A stretch of DNA of 10,628 nt from Acidimicrobiaceae bacterium (GCA_003152555.1 PMAL01000162.1:3191-13818), one strand, 5' to 3'. Numbered from the stretch's first letter, positions 1-8,446 are shown. Translations and numbers: made by a program. Notes: generated by a model from the sequence alone, not told the origin.

Positions 1-1048
1 GGTCTACCAGCACGGTCGCCGCGTCTTCATTGGTCGTGTCGACGACAAAGAGGTCCAGCGTGCGATCAATGAGTCGAGTCGTCACGCCCTCGGCCCGGCG
101 CGTGAGCAAGAGTCGTTCAATGCCGCTGCCAAAACCAATGCCGCTGGTTGGTTTCCCACCTAACTGTTCGGACAGTTTGTCGTAGCGTCCACCGCCGCCG
201 ATGGCGTTCTGCGCGCCGTCGAGCGCCTCGGCCGTGATTTCAAAGGTCGTGCGCGTGTAGTAGTCGAAGCCGCGAACGAGCCGCGGATCGAGGGTCGTGG
301 CGATGCCCAGGGACTCAAGACCCGCGAGGACTTTGTCAAAGTGCGCACGACAGTCGTCGCAGATGTGGTCGATCAACATTGGCCCACCCGAGGTCACTTT
401 GATGCACGCCTCGTTCTTGCAATCGAGTACGCGAAGCGGGTTCTCTCGATACGTCTTCTTGTGCTCGTCACACAGTTCGTCCTCGTGAGCTTCTAGGTAG
501 GCGCGAAGCAAGGTGACGTAGGCGCCGCGACATTCGTCGTGGCCCATGGAATTGACGAGCAACTTGATTCGTCGTAGGCCAATCGTCAGGTAGAAGTGCC
601 ACGCCAAAGAAATGACTTCGACGTCGACGGCCGGATCGTCCGTGCCCAAAACCTCGACGTCAAGCTGGTGGTGCTGGCGATAGCGACCCGCCTGGGGACG
701 TTCGTAGCGAAAGATCTGACCGACCCACCAGACCTTCCAGGGCGTCGTGGGTCGGTGTTGGACAAACGCGCGCACGATCGACGCGGTCGCTTCGGGGCGC
801 AACGCGTACTGACGCTGGCCGCGATCTTCGAACACGTACATTTCCTTCTTGGCCATCTCGCTGTTCTCACCAATGCCGCGATTAAAGACGCCGACCTCTT
901 CGAAGATCGGCGAGACGAGCAGAGAGAATCCGTAGCGGTAGGCAAAGTCGGCGAAGGTGGCGACGAGGCCTTCCCACTCGGCCGACGCCGGGCCCAGCAC
1001 ATCGTGCGTCCCGATGGGCGCCCGGAACGTGGTGACCGGTTCGCTCAC
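1..1048 (-). CDS. hisS: Histidyl-tRNA synthetase, 3' end cut by window edge
   Basis: Class II aminoacyl-tRNA synthetase that attaches histidine to tRNA-His in the cytoplasm. I translated 349 codons from a GTG start. Motif 1 and the ATP/histidine loop lie near residues 47-90 (KKEMYVFED, LRPEATA). Motif 2 is at about 113-135 (FRYERPQAGRYR, then QLDVEVLG). The HisRS-specific loop LVRGFDYYTRT is at 257-267, with Arg259 in the catalytic position known from E. coli. GGGGRYD is at 284-290 and motif 3 (GIGFGSGIERL) at 303-313. The insertion domain carries the usual Cys pairs at 210/215 and 230/233. About 70 residues of the C-terminal anticodon-binding domain should lie outside the window. The GTG overlaps the rel stop (GTGA) with no clear Shine-Dalgarno, so translation is probably coupled to rel. 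The usual Gly of LRPEGTA is Ala here. The active-site motifs argue against the paralogue HisZ. Confidence 0.97.
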   Translation of the reverse strand, partial: MSEPVTTFRAPIGTHDVLGPASAEWEGLVATFADFAYRYGFSLLVSPIFEEVGVFNRGIGENSEMAKKEMYVFEDRGQRQYALRPEATASIVRAFVQHRPTTPWKVWWVGQIFRYERPQAGRYRQHHQLDVEVLGTDDPAVDVEVISLAWHFYLTIGLRRIKLLVNSMGHDECRGAYVTLLRAYLEAHEDELCDEHKKTYRENPLRVLDCKNEACIKVTSGGPMLIDHICDDCRAHFDKVLAGLESLGIATTLDPRLVRGFDYYTRTTFEITAEALDGAQNAIGGGGRYDKLSEQLGGKPTSGIGFGSGIERLLLTRRAEGVTTRLIDRTLDLFVVDTTNEDAATVLVD

Positions 1049-3255
1049 GAGGATTTGTGCTGCCCGGGAAGTTGGCGGAAGGCGTCGAAGACGCCGTCCA
1101 CGCCCTTGAGGGCCGTCAGCAAGCTGCTTAAGTGTGCGGGGTCGGCTAGTTCGACGTCAAAGATCAATCGAACGATTCGTGACCCCGAGGTCATCGAGCT
1201 CGACGAAATGATGTTGAGGTGATACTCCGCGACGACTTTGGACACGTCGAGCAGCAGGCGCGAGCGGTCAAAGGCCATGATCTCTAACACCGCGCGGTAC
1301 TGTCCGCCGCCGGTGCCGTCCCACTCCACGTCAATGATCCGCTCGCCGAGACGGTGGGCCAGCGCCACCGCGTTCGAGCAGTCGTCTCGGTGAATCGACA
1401 CGCCGCGACCCTGGGTGATGAATCCCATGATGGCGTCGCCGGGCACGGGCGAACAGCAACGGGCCAGGTGGATCATGACGTCGTCGAGTCCTTCCACGTA
1501 GACCCCGGCCGAACGACGCTCGGTGCGGCTGGTGCGCGGCATCTTGGCGACGGTGGTGGGCAGTTGTTCCGCCTCTCCCCCGTGCAGTTCACGGTCGAGT
1601 CGCTGTACTACCGCCATGGCCGAAATCTGTCCGCTGTCAATCGCGATGAAGAGCGCGTCGAGGTCCTCTAAGTTAAGCGCCGTCACCACGCCCACGAGCG
1701 CGCTCGACGACAGTGACGTCGCAATCGGCAATCCCTCGCGCCGTAGCGCCTTGGTCAACTCTTCGCGACCGCCCTCAATGGCGTCGTCTCGCCGTTCGCG
1801 CTGGAACCACTGGCGGATCTTGGATTTGGCGCGCGACGACTTGGCGATCGACAGCCAGTCCCTGGACGGCCCCGCCGACTGATTCTTGCTGGTGACCACC
1901 TCGACCACGTCGGCCGAGTGCAGCGTGGTGTCAAGCGTCACCAGGCGGCCGTTGACCTTAGCGCCCACGCAGTGGTGACCAACCTCGGTGTGCACGGCGT
2001 AGGCAAAGTCAATCGGCGTCGCGCCTTCGATCAGGGCAATCACCCGACCCTTGGGCGTAAAGACGTAGACCTCGTCCTGGCCGAGGTCAAGCTTCAAGGC
2101 TTCGAGGAACGCGACCGGGTCGTGCTCTTCCTCGCCGACATCGGCCAGGCGCTGCATCCAGGCAATCTCCTTAGTGGAGGCCCCTTCCTTGTAGCCCCAG
2201 TGGGCGGCAATGCCGAATTCGGCCCGTCGGTGCATCTCGTGCGTGCGCACCTGGACTTCGACGCCCTTGCCCCTCGGACCAATGACGGTCGTGTGCAGTG
2301 ACTGGTACAGGTTGAACTTGGGCGAGTTGATGTAGTCCTTGAAGCGCCCGGACACGGGCGACCAGAGCGCGTGAATCGCGCCCAGCACGGCCCAGCAGTC
2401 CCGGTCCTCGTCAACCACCACGCGCAGGCCCACGAGGTCAAAGATCTCGTCGAACTCCTTGCCGCCGACCACCATCTTTTCGTAGATGCTCCAGAAGTGC
2501 TTCGGGCGACCACGCACCTCGGCCTTGATGCCGAAACTCTCGAGCTTGTCGCTGAGCGTGCTCATGACCTCACTCAGGTACGCCTCGCGCTCGGGGGCCC
2601 GAGCGGCGACCATCTGTTCGATTTCGGCGTAGCGCTTGGGGTGCAACGTCGCGAAGCTGAGGTCCTCCAGCTGCCATTTGACCTGTTGGACACCGAGTCG
2701 GTGGGCCAAGGGCGAGTAGACGTCGAGCGTTTCCTGGGCAATGGCTCGTTGGCGGGCCATGGGCATGACCGAGATCGTGCGCATGTTGTGCAGACGGTCG
2801 GCCAATTTGATGAGCAGCACCCGCCAGTCGTGGGCCATCGCGATGAACATCTTGCGGATGGTGGCGGCCTGCTGGGCTTCCTTGGAGTCGAATTCCAGGC
2901 GGTCCAGCTTGGTGACGCCGTCGACCACCGCGGCGACCTGATCGCCGAACTCCTTGGCGAGCCACTTAGTCGTAATCCCGGTGTCTTCGACGGCGTCGTG
3001 CAGCAGGGCCGCGGCGATCGTCGGCTCGTCGAGTCCGAGGTCGGCGACGATACCGGCAACCGCAATGGGGTGGGTGACGTAGGGCTCGCCGGTACGGCGT
3101 AGTTGGCCCTCGTGCGCGGTGATGGCGGCTAAACCGGCACGACGGATGAGGTCGACGTCGCCGCTGAGGTGGTGCTCGTTAAAACGCGCGATTAACCGCT
3201 CAATGGAGCTCGTGAGCTCACTGTCGGCGGGAGAGCGCGAGGTGACACTAACCAT
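1045..3255 (-). CDS. rel: Bifunctional (p)ppGpp synthetase/hydrolase, Rel (RelA/SpoT family)
   Basis: Long-form stringent-response enzyme of 736 residues. It makes (p)ppGpp from ATP and GTP/GDP on starved ribosomes and hydrolyses it otherwise. The HD hydrolase domain looks intact: RRTGEPY at 53-59, His62, HD at 86-87, ED at 90-91 and LADRLHNMRT at 151-160. The synthetase domain also looks intact: GRPKHFWSIY at 249-258, RFKD at 304-307, NLYQSLHTT at 315-323 and EVQVRT at 333-338. The RxKD form of that motif is the one found in bifunctional enzymes. A TGS domain follows at about 393-457, then a helical region, the zinc-finger/conserved-Cys segment (Cys600, Cys601, His622, Cys626) and a C-terminal ACT domain at about 652-730. 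The gene starts 20 bases after secF and overlaps hisS by 4 bases. No Shine-Dalgarno is visible. A -10-like hexamer six bases before the ATG suggests its own leaderless transcript. The apt gene common between secF and rel in actinobacteria is absent. Confidence 0.97.
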   Translation of the reverse strand: MVSVTSRSPADSELTSSIERLIARFNEHHLSGDVDLIRRAGLAAITAHEGQLRRTGEPYVTHPIAVAGIVADLGLDEPTIAAALLHDAVEDTGITTKWLAKEFGDQVAAVVDGVTKLDRLEFDSKEAQQAATIRKMFIAMAHDWRVLLIKLADRLHNMRTISVMPMARQRAIAQETLDVYSPLAHRLGVQQVKWQLEDLSFATLHPKRYAEIEQMVAARAPEREAYLSEVMSTLSDKLESFGIKAEVRGRPKHFWSIYEKMVVGGKEFDEIFDLVGLRVVVDEDRDCWAVLGAIHALWSPVSGRFKDYINSPKFNLYQSLHTTVIGPRGKGVEVQVRTHEMHRRAEFGIAAHWGYKEGASTKEIAWMQRLADVGEEEHDPVAFLEALKLDLGQDEVYVFTPKGRVIALIEGATPIDFAYAVHTEVGHHCVGAKVNGRLVTLDTTLHSADVVEVVTSKNQSAGPSRDWLSIAKSSRAKSKIRQWFQRERRDDAIEGGREELTKALRREGLPIATSLSSSALVGVVTALNLEDLDALFIAIDSGQISAMAVVQRLDRELHGGEAEQLPTTVAKMPRTSRTERRSAGVYVEGLDDVMIHLARCCSPVPGDAIMGFITQGRGVSIHRDDCSNAVALAHRLGERIIDVEWDGTGGGQYRAVLEIMAFDRSRLLLDVSKVVAEYHLNIISSSSMTSGSRIVRLIFDVELADPAHLSSLLTALKGVDGVFDAFRQLPGQHKSS

Positions 3256-3261
3256 GGGACC

Positions 3262-3267
3262 AGCCTA
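3262..3267 (-). promoter_or_regulatory. Possible -10 element for leaderless rel transcript
   Basis: On the minus strand TAGGCT fits the actinobacterial TANNNT -10 pattern. It is followed by exactly six bases (GGTCCC) and then the rel ATG, which would place transcription initiation on the A of the start codon. No purine-rich ribosome binding site precedes the ATG, which agrees with a leaderless start. No convincing -35 is seen at 17-18 bases. A short TANNNT match can arise by chance, and readthrough from secF would also express the gene. Confidence 0.4.
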
Positions 3268-3275
3268 ATGGCGGG

Positions 3276-4394
3276 CTAACGACGTTTTTGCTTACGCCCT
3301 CGCGCCACGACACCCCTCGCCGAGGTCGTCTGCGTGCTGCGCACCGCCCGTTGGACGCCTTCGCCACTGAGCTTCGCCGCCGTTGCGGCCGACAGCACTG
3401 TGTGATCACTCCTCGAAGCGACGCGAGCGGCCAGTTCGCGGAAACGCGGTTCGCGCTCCTTCAAGACCGCGAGCAATGGACTCGCAATGAAGATCGACGA
3501 ATAGGCCCCACTCAAGAGTCCGACGCTCAGTGCCAGTCCGTAACTCTGCAGCGTGGTCGCGCCCAGAATGTAGGCGCCAACAATTAGGACCGAGAAGACC
3601 GGCAGGATGGCAACGAGCGACGTGTTGATCGAACGCGCCAGCGTCTGGTTCATCGAGAGGTTGACCATCTCGCTGTAGGTGATGTTGCCGCCCTTTAAGA
3701 CCGCGTTCGACCCACTCGTGTTGTCGCGCACGCGGTCGAAGACCACCACGGTGTCATAGAGCGAATAACCAAGAATGGTCAGAATGGCGATCACCGTATC
3801 GGGGGTGATCTGGAGACCGAAGAGCGAGTAGACCCCGACAGTGACCAGCAAGTCGTGGACCATTGCAATGAACGCGGCCGCGGCCATTTTTGGTTCAAAC
3901 CGCACGCTGATATAACTCACGACCGCGATGAAGAAGACAATAAGTGCTTCCATCGCGCGATTCGTGATCTGTCCGCCCCACGTCGGGCCCACGCTGCTCG
4001 TCGAGACCGATTCGTTGCTGACGTTGCCGACCCTGGCCATGGCGGCGACGACCGCGTTGGTGATGTTCAACTGCTTTTGCGCGGAGAAGGCGTTGAGGTC
4101 AGCGGTCACTTCGTACGTGTCGCTGCCGAGTTTTTCGACCCCGGGCTGGCTTAAGCCCGCGCTCGTCGCGGCGTTGGTGACCGCCGTGATCGACGTATTG
4201 GGCGCGATCATCTCCCACGAACTGCCGCCCTTGAAGTCAATGCCGAGGTTGAACCCCCGTATGCCCAACGAGGCAATGCCGAGCACGATGATGATCATCG
4301 AGATGGTGAACCAGGTGCGCTTGCGACCGACGAAGTCAATCGTCGTGAGACCCTGGTAGATCCGACCGAAACGGCCTGGTGTCTCCTTACTCAT
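3276..4394 (-). CDS. secF: Protein translocase subunit SecF
   Basis: Membrane subunit of the SecDF complex, which uses the proton gradient to pull preproteins through SecYEG from the outer face of the cytoplasmic membrane. It has 372 residues. The first membrane segment is at about 28-47, followed by the family signature GIDFKGG at 51-57 and a short extracytoplasmic domain. VGPTWG at 135-140 opens the cluster of remaining membrane segments. HDLLVT at 180-185 and the conserved LYDTVVVFDR at 212-221 (Asp214, Asp220, Arg221) lie in the membrane core, followed by NQTLARSINTS at 249-259. After the last membrane segment there is a basic, probably cytoplasmic tail from about residue 312 to 372, ending in a KQKRR-type cluster. 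The ATG overlaps the secD stop by eight bases and is preceded by a G-run that could serve as ribosome binding site, so secD and secF are coupled. Confidence 0.97.
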   Translation of the reverse strand: MSKETPGRFGRIYQGLTTIDFVGRKRTWFTISMIIIVLGIASLGIRGFNLGIDFKGGSSWEMIAPNTSITAVTNAATSAGLSQPGVEKLGSDTYEVTADLNAFSAQKQLNITNAVVAAMARVGNVSNESVSTSSVGPTWGGQITNRAMEALIVFFIAVVSYISVRFEPKMAAAAFIAMVHDLLVTVGVYSLFGLQITPDTVIAILTILGYSLYDTVVVFDRVRDNTSGSNAVLKGGNITYSEMVNLSMNQTLARSINTSLVAILPVFSVLIVGAYILGATTLQSYGLALSVGLLSGAYSSIFIASPLLAVLKEREPRFRELAARVASRSDHTVLSAATAAKLSGEGVQRAVRSTQTTSARGVVARGRKQKRR

Positions 4395-5898
4395 TTTGCG
4401 CGCCCCCCGACGTCAGTCCGGCAGCCATGGACAGCATGGAGTTGCTTTGGGATCCGCGCCGTCCCAGCAGAATTACCAGTGGACGGGTGAAGTACCAGGT
4501 GATGCCGATGTCCATGATGGTCGAAATGCCGAGGAAAAAGGCGAAGCCTCGCACGTCACCGACCGCGATGATGTAGAGCAGGATCGCGGCCAGCAGACTG
4601 ACCGTGTCGGCCGCCAACACCGTGCGCCACGCCGAGCGGAATCCCCGGTCGACCGACGAGCGAATCGAGCGCCCTGCTCGGGCCTCGTCTTTCAACCGTT
4701 CGAAGTACACGATGTAACTGTCAACCGTGATACCAATGGACACAATTAATCCGGTAACACCAGCCAAGTCGAAACTGGGTGCCAGGGCCGTATGGCCGAG
4801 CGCCGAGATGATGGCCCAGAGCAACGCGCCGGTCGCGGCCAGGCCCAGGATGATGACGAGTCCCAAGGCGCGGTAATAGAGAATGGTGTAGAGCAGCACC
4901 AGGGCCAAACCAACCAAACCGGCTCCGAGGCCGGCCACCAGGTCGCCGTGGCCCAGCGTCGCCGACACGGTCTGGGTCGTGAGCGGTACGAGGCGCACCG
5001 GCAACGAACCGAACTGCATCGCGAGCGCGAGGTTCTTCGCCGACTGCTCGTTAAAGGAACCCGAAATCTCGCCCTGCCCGTCAAAGGAGGTGAACGAGGC
5101 CTGATTGGGTTGGATCAGCGGCGCCGACTGGACGACACCGTCCAGTTCAATGGCTAACAGCGCGTGGAAGTTCTTCTCGGCGACCTTGTCCCACAGCGGA
5201 CTGCCGGTCTTGGTCAACGAGTAGTTGACCACCCACTGACCAATGGAGTTCTGTTGGGCCACGGCCGAGTGCACCGAGTGACCCGTGAGTTGGGCCTTGC
5301 CCAGTACGTAGCGAACACCCGTGTCGCCCAGGGCGGGCAGCACCACCATGTTGTTCTTGTTGTCGTTGATCGGAGACGTTGACTTAATGTTGACGTAGGC
5401 CGGGTCGGGCGCGATGTTATTGGTCGGATTTCCAGTGGTGGTGTTGACGTCGAGGTTGGCCGCGGTCATCAGGTAGCTCGTCCCGCACGCGGGCACTGTC
5501 TTCACGGTGACTGCCTTCTTCGACGCGCCCGTGGTCTCGCACAGTACCGGCCTAAAGAGCAGCTGGGCGGTTTGGCCCACGGTGTGCAGCACCTTGCGTG
5601 CGTCCTTCACGCCGGGCACGCTGACCACAATGTTCTTACCCTGCAAGTTCACCTGCGCGCCCGAGACACCAAGCCCGTCGACGCGGTTCGTGAGAATCGT
5701 CTGGACTTCCTGCATGTCGGCGAGGGTCGCGTGGGTCGCGGGCTTGTAGACCACGGAGAGACCACCGGCGAGGTCAAGGCCCAATTTAGGGCCCCAGCCG
5801 AGCGTCAAAGTCGTGAGCAGTGATCCAAAAGATATGGCGAGCACCAAAACCAGGCTGACGATCAATGATCGCCGGGAGCCCACCGAGGTAGGGGGCAT
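4387..5898 (-). CDS. secD: Protein translocase subunit SecD
   Basis: Partner of SecF in the proton-driven Sec accessory complex; 503 residues. One membrane segment at about 12-33 leads into the signature GLDLAGG at 40-46 and the P1 base region (NRVDGLGVSG at 71-80, VPGVKDARKVL at 94-104). A middle extracytoplasmic domain of about 180 residues follows and contains Cys120 and Cys138. The P1 domain closes with LALAMQFGSLPV at 290-301. The membrane part runs from about 318 to 478. It includes GITVDSYIVYFERL at 389-402, whose Asp393 matches the conserved Asp proposed to take part in proton movement in SecD. It also includes the conserved GFRSAWRT segment at 419-426. The ATG lies two bases after the yajC stop. 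AGAAGG about twelve bases upstream is a rather distant ribosome binding site. The stop codon lies inside the start region of secF. Confidence 0.97.
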   Translation of the reverse strand: MPPTSVGSRRSLIVSLVLVLAISFGSLLTTLTLGWGPKLGLDLAGGLSVVYKPATHATLADMQEVQTILTNRVDGLGVSGAQVNLQGKNIVVSVPGVKDARKVLHTVGQTAQLLFRPVLCETTGASKKAVTVKTVPACGTSYLMTAANLDVNTTTGNPTNNIAPDPAYVNIKSTSPINDNKNNMVVLPALGDTGVRYVLGKAQLTGHSVHSAVAQQNSIGQWVVNYSLTKTGSPLWDKVAEKNFHALLAIELDGVVQSAPLIQPNQASFTSFDGQGEISGSFNEQSAKNLALAMQFGSLPVRLVPLTTQTVSATLGHGDLVAGLGAGLVGLALVLLYTILYYRALGLVIILGLAATGALLWAIISALGHTALAPSFDLAGVTGLIVSIGITVDSYIVYFERLKDEARAGRSIRSSVDRGFRSAWRTVLAADTVSLLAAILLYIIAVGDVRGFAFFLGISTIMDIGITWYFTRPLVILLGRRGSQSNSMLSMAAGLTSGGAQNE

Positions 5899-5900
5899 TG

Positions 5901-6266
5901 TTACTTATCGCCTTCTTGGGTGTCAGGTTCTTCGTCGGCAACGACCGGTTCGGGCTCTATGTACTGACGGGCTATCGCGGAGGGGATGAAGTCCAGTTCG
6001 GCACCGCTGTCGGTACGAAGCGTGATGAGGTCGTCGGTCTGCTTGATAACCGTGGCGACCAAGCCGCCAATCGTCTGGGCGCGGTCGCCCACTTCGACCT
6101 TGCGAGTAAGTTTGCGTTGCGCCTGTTGCTTCTTGCGGCGCGGGCGGAAGTAGAAGTAGTAGATGGCACCGTAGGCAATCAAGATAAATATGAAGAAGTC
6201 GTAGTTTGACGAAGATTTCTTCGTGGTGGCAGCTTTCGCCAAGATTAGAAATGTCGCTGCAATCAT
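5901..6266 (-). CDS. yajC: Preprotein translocase subunit YajC
   Basis: Small single-span membrane protein associated with SecDF. I place the start at the ATG at 6266 (121 residues) because a strong GGAGGA sits seven bases upstream. An in-frame TTG at 6284 would add six residues but would place the ribosome binding site inside the coding region. One membrane helix at about residues 23-41 (ending AIYYFYFRP) is followed by the basic RRKKQQAQRK stretch on the cytoplasmic side. The small conserved YajC domain follows, with VEVGDRAQTIGGLVATV and an acidic tail. The stretch before the helix is weakly hydrophobic, then Lys/Ser-rich. It is first in the yajC-secD-secF set, with its stop two bases before secD. 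The hairpin between ruvB and this gene suggests it may be transcribed partly on its own. Confidence 0.93.
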   Translation of the reverse strand: MIAATFLILAKAATTKKSSSNYDFFIFILIAYGAIYYFYFRPRRKKQQAQRKLTRKVEVGDRAQTIGGLVATVIKQTDDLITLRTDSGAELDFIPSAIARQYIEPEPVVADEEPDTQEGDK

Positions 6267-6273
6267 GTGGGTT

Positions 6274-6279
6274 TCCTCC
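6274..6279 (-). promoter_or_regulatory. Ribosome binding site that fixes the yajC start
   Basis: GGAGGA on the minus strand is a near-perfect Shine-Dalgarno, seven bases before the ATG at 6266. It is the clearest ribosome binding site in the window and decides between this ATG and the upstream TTG. Confidence 0.8.
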
Positions 6280-6286
6280 GTCAATG

Positions 6287-6314
6287 AACAAAGAAACCCT
6301 AGTCGTTTCTAGGG
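6287..6314 (-). terminator. Terminator-like or attenuator hairpin between ruvB and yajC
   Basis: Read on the minus strand, CCCTAG-AAACGA-CTAGGG forms a perfect 6-bp stem with a 6-base loop, followed at once by TTTCTTTGTT. That is the layout of a short intrinsic terminator. It begins six bases past the ruvB stop. A second stem, AGAAAC with GTTTCT, uses overlapping bases (6292-6310) and excludes the first. The stems are short, so termination would be partial at best. It may separate the damage-inducible ruv genes from the constitutive Sec genes. Confidence 0.45.
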
Positions 6315-6320
6315 GTGTCG

Positions 6321-7357
<1,037 letters not shown>

Positions 7358-7361
<4 letters not shown>

Positions 7362-7930
7362 TGGCTCCTCAAAAGATGCAGCGCTTCACGCAGGGCTTCA
7401 GATTCGTCGTCGGGCAACGTCACGTCGCCGAGGGCTTGGCGAATCTCGGGAATGCTGTAACCGAGCGCGCGCAAGGCGTCCTCGATTGCACTCGAGCGCA
7501 ACGGTGTCGATTTGGCTGGCGTGTACTCGCCGACGACCCCGAGCTTTCCTTTTAATTCCAAGACGATGCGACTGGCGGTTTTGGGGCCGATGCCCGGAAT
7601 CTGCCCCACCCGCTTGGCGTCGCCGTGCTCAATGGCGCTCGCCAATTCGTTGGTCGGCATCGTGCGCAGGGCGGCGAGCGCGGTTGAAGGTCCCACCCCG
7701 GGCGTCACCAAGAGCATTTCAAAGAACTCGCGATCGGCGTAGGTCTTAAAGCCAAACAGCAGTATCGCGTCGGCGCGCACGACGGTATAGATGAACAGTT
7801 CGAGGGGCTCGCCGGTGAGGAACTCGTCGGCAGTGGCAACGTGCACTTCGTAGCCCACGCCTCCCACGTCGAGCACCACGGCGCCATTGGCGTGATGGTG
7901 CAATACGTGCCCGTCGAGCCAGCCAATCAT
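7358..7930 (-). CDS. ruvA: Holliday junction binding protein RuvA
   Basis: Tetrameric protein that holds the Holliday junction in a flat square form and loads RuvB. It has 190 residues. Domain I is an OB fold at about 1-63 (MIGWLDG, VGGVGYEV). Domain II has two helix-hairpin-helix motifs, PGVGPSTA at 77-84 and PGIGPKTASRI at 112-122. Domain III at about 145-190 is the small helical RuvB-binding module (ALRALGYS at 152-159, REALHLL at 181-187). E. coli RuvA has an acidic pin of Glu55-Asp56 in the sequence VREDA. Here the matching stretch is VRADA (51-55), so the Glu is Ala53 and only Asp54 remains. The GCC codon is clear at 7772-7774. The gene overlaps both ruvC and ruvB by 4 bases. Confidence 0.97.
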
Positions 7931-8439
7931 GCGGGGTTCTTCAGTGGATAGCGCTGCTCCATGCGAACCGTCATGAAGTAGGTGATCGCCAGGGCCAGCG
8001 CGTCGGCCGCGTCGGCCGGTTTAGGAATCTCGACCAGCCCGCAGAGGCGAGCCACCATGCCTTGGACTTGCATCTTGTCCGCCGCCCCGTATCCGGTGAC
8101 CGCCAACTTGACTTCCTGCGCGGTGAACTGGCGTACCGGCAGATCAATCGCGCCAGCTAATGCCACCGCAACGCCGCTGGCCTGGGCGACGGGAATCGCG
8201 GTCTTCGCGTTTCGTTGGTAGAACACCCGTTCGACCACGACCGCATCCGGTTTGGTTTCTTCCATCAAGAGACGGAGTTCCTTCAAGAGTTGGCCGAGCC
8301 GCTCTTCGACCGGAATCTTTGGGTCCGTTTCAACCACGCCGGCACGCACGGCGCGAAACGACTCGACGCCGCCGAAGGAACCTTCAACCAGACCAAAGCC
8401 GCACCGGGTCAGACCGGGGTCAATTCCTAATACGAACAT
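7927..8439 (-). CDS. ruvC: Crossover junction endodeoxyribonuclease RuvC
   Basis: Dimeric RNase H-fold nuclease that cuts Holliday junctions symmetrically. It has 170 residues from the ATG at 8439. The acidic catalytic set is complete: Asp7 in GIDPG, Glu70 in VVERVF, and Asp143 and Asp146 in PADAADALAL. RVFYQRNAKTA at 71-81 and VTGYGAADK at 114-122 are also family hallmarks. The reading frame stays open upstream to 8583, but those 48 codons have no family resemblance and RuvC proteins begin directly with the MxVLGIDPG strand. A -10 element and a LexA box sit on this ATG, so I take it as the true start of a leaderless message. The 3' end overlaps ruvA by 4 bases (ATGA). This is the first gene of the ruvCAB unit. 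The operator sequence dictates the start and the Phe codon that follows it. Confidence 0.97.
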   Translation of the reverse strand: MFVLGIDPGLTRCGFGLVEGSFGGVESFRAVRAGVVETDPKIPVEERLGQLLKELRLLMEETKPDAVVVERVFYQRNAKTAIPVAQASGVAVALAGAIDLPVRQFTAQEVKLAVTGYGAADKMQVQGMVARLCGLVEIPKPADAADALALAITYFMTVRMEQRYPLKNPA

Positions 8440-8446
8440 ACGTTCG
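8433..8446. promoter_or_regulatory. LexA (SOS) box over the ruvC start codon
   Basis: CGAAC-ATAC-GTTCG is a perfect match to the Gram-positive/actinobacterial LexA consensus CGAAC-N4-GTTCG, with all ten arm bases paired. It abuts the -10 hexamer and contains the ruvC ATG (8437-8439), so bound LexA would cover the transcription and translation start together. ruv genes are known LexA targets in several bacteria, including mycobacteria. This predicts that ruvC-ruvA-ruvB is induced by DNA damage. Confidence 0.88.

Noticed and set aside
596..1222. Open frame of 208 codons on the plus strand opposite hisS and the end of rel
   Set aside because: It mirrors the codon pattern of confidently identified genes on the other strand, matches no family I recognise and has no ribosome binding site. 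Such antisense frames are common in GC-rich DNA.
2371..3102. Open frame of 243 codons on the plus strand opposite rel
   Set aside because: It is antisense to the conserved HD and synthetase domains of Rel, with low-complexity composition and no recognisable domain.
8222..8235. Second LexA-like box (AGAAC-ACCC-GTTCG) inside ruvC
   Set aside because: It differs from the consensus in the first arm base and falls in codons for the conserved ERVFYQ region around a catalytic Glu, so coding need explains it.
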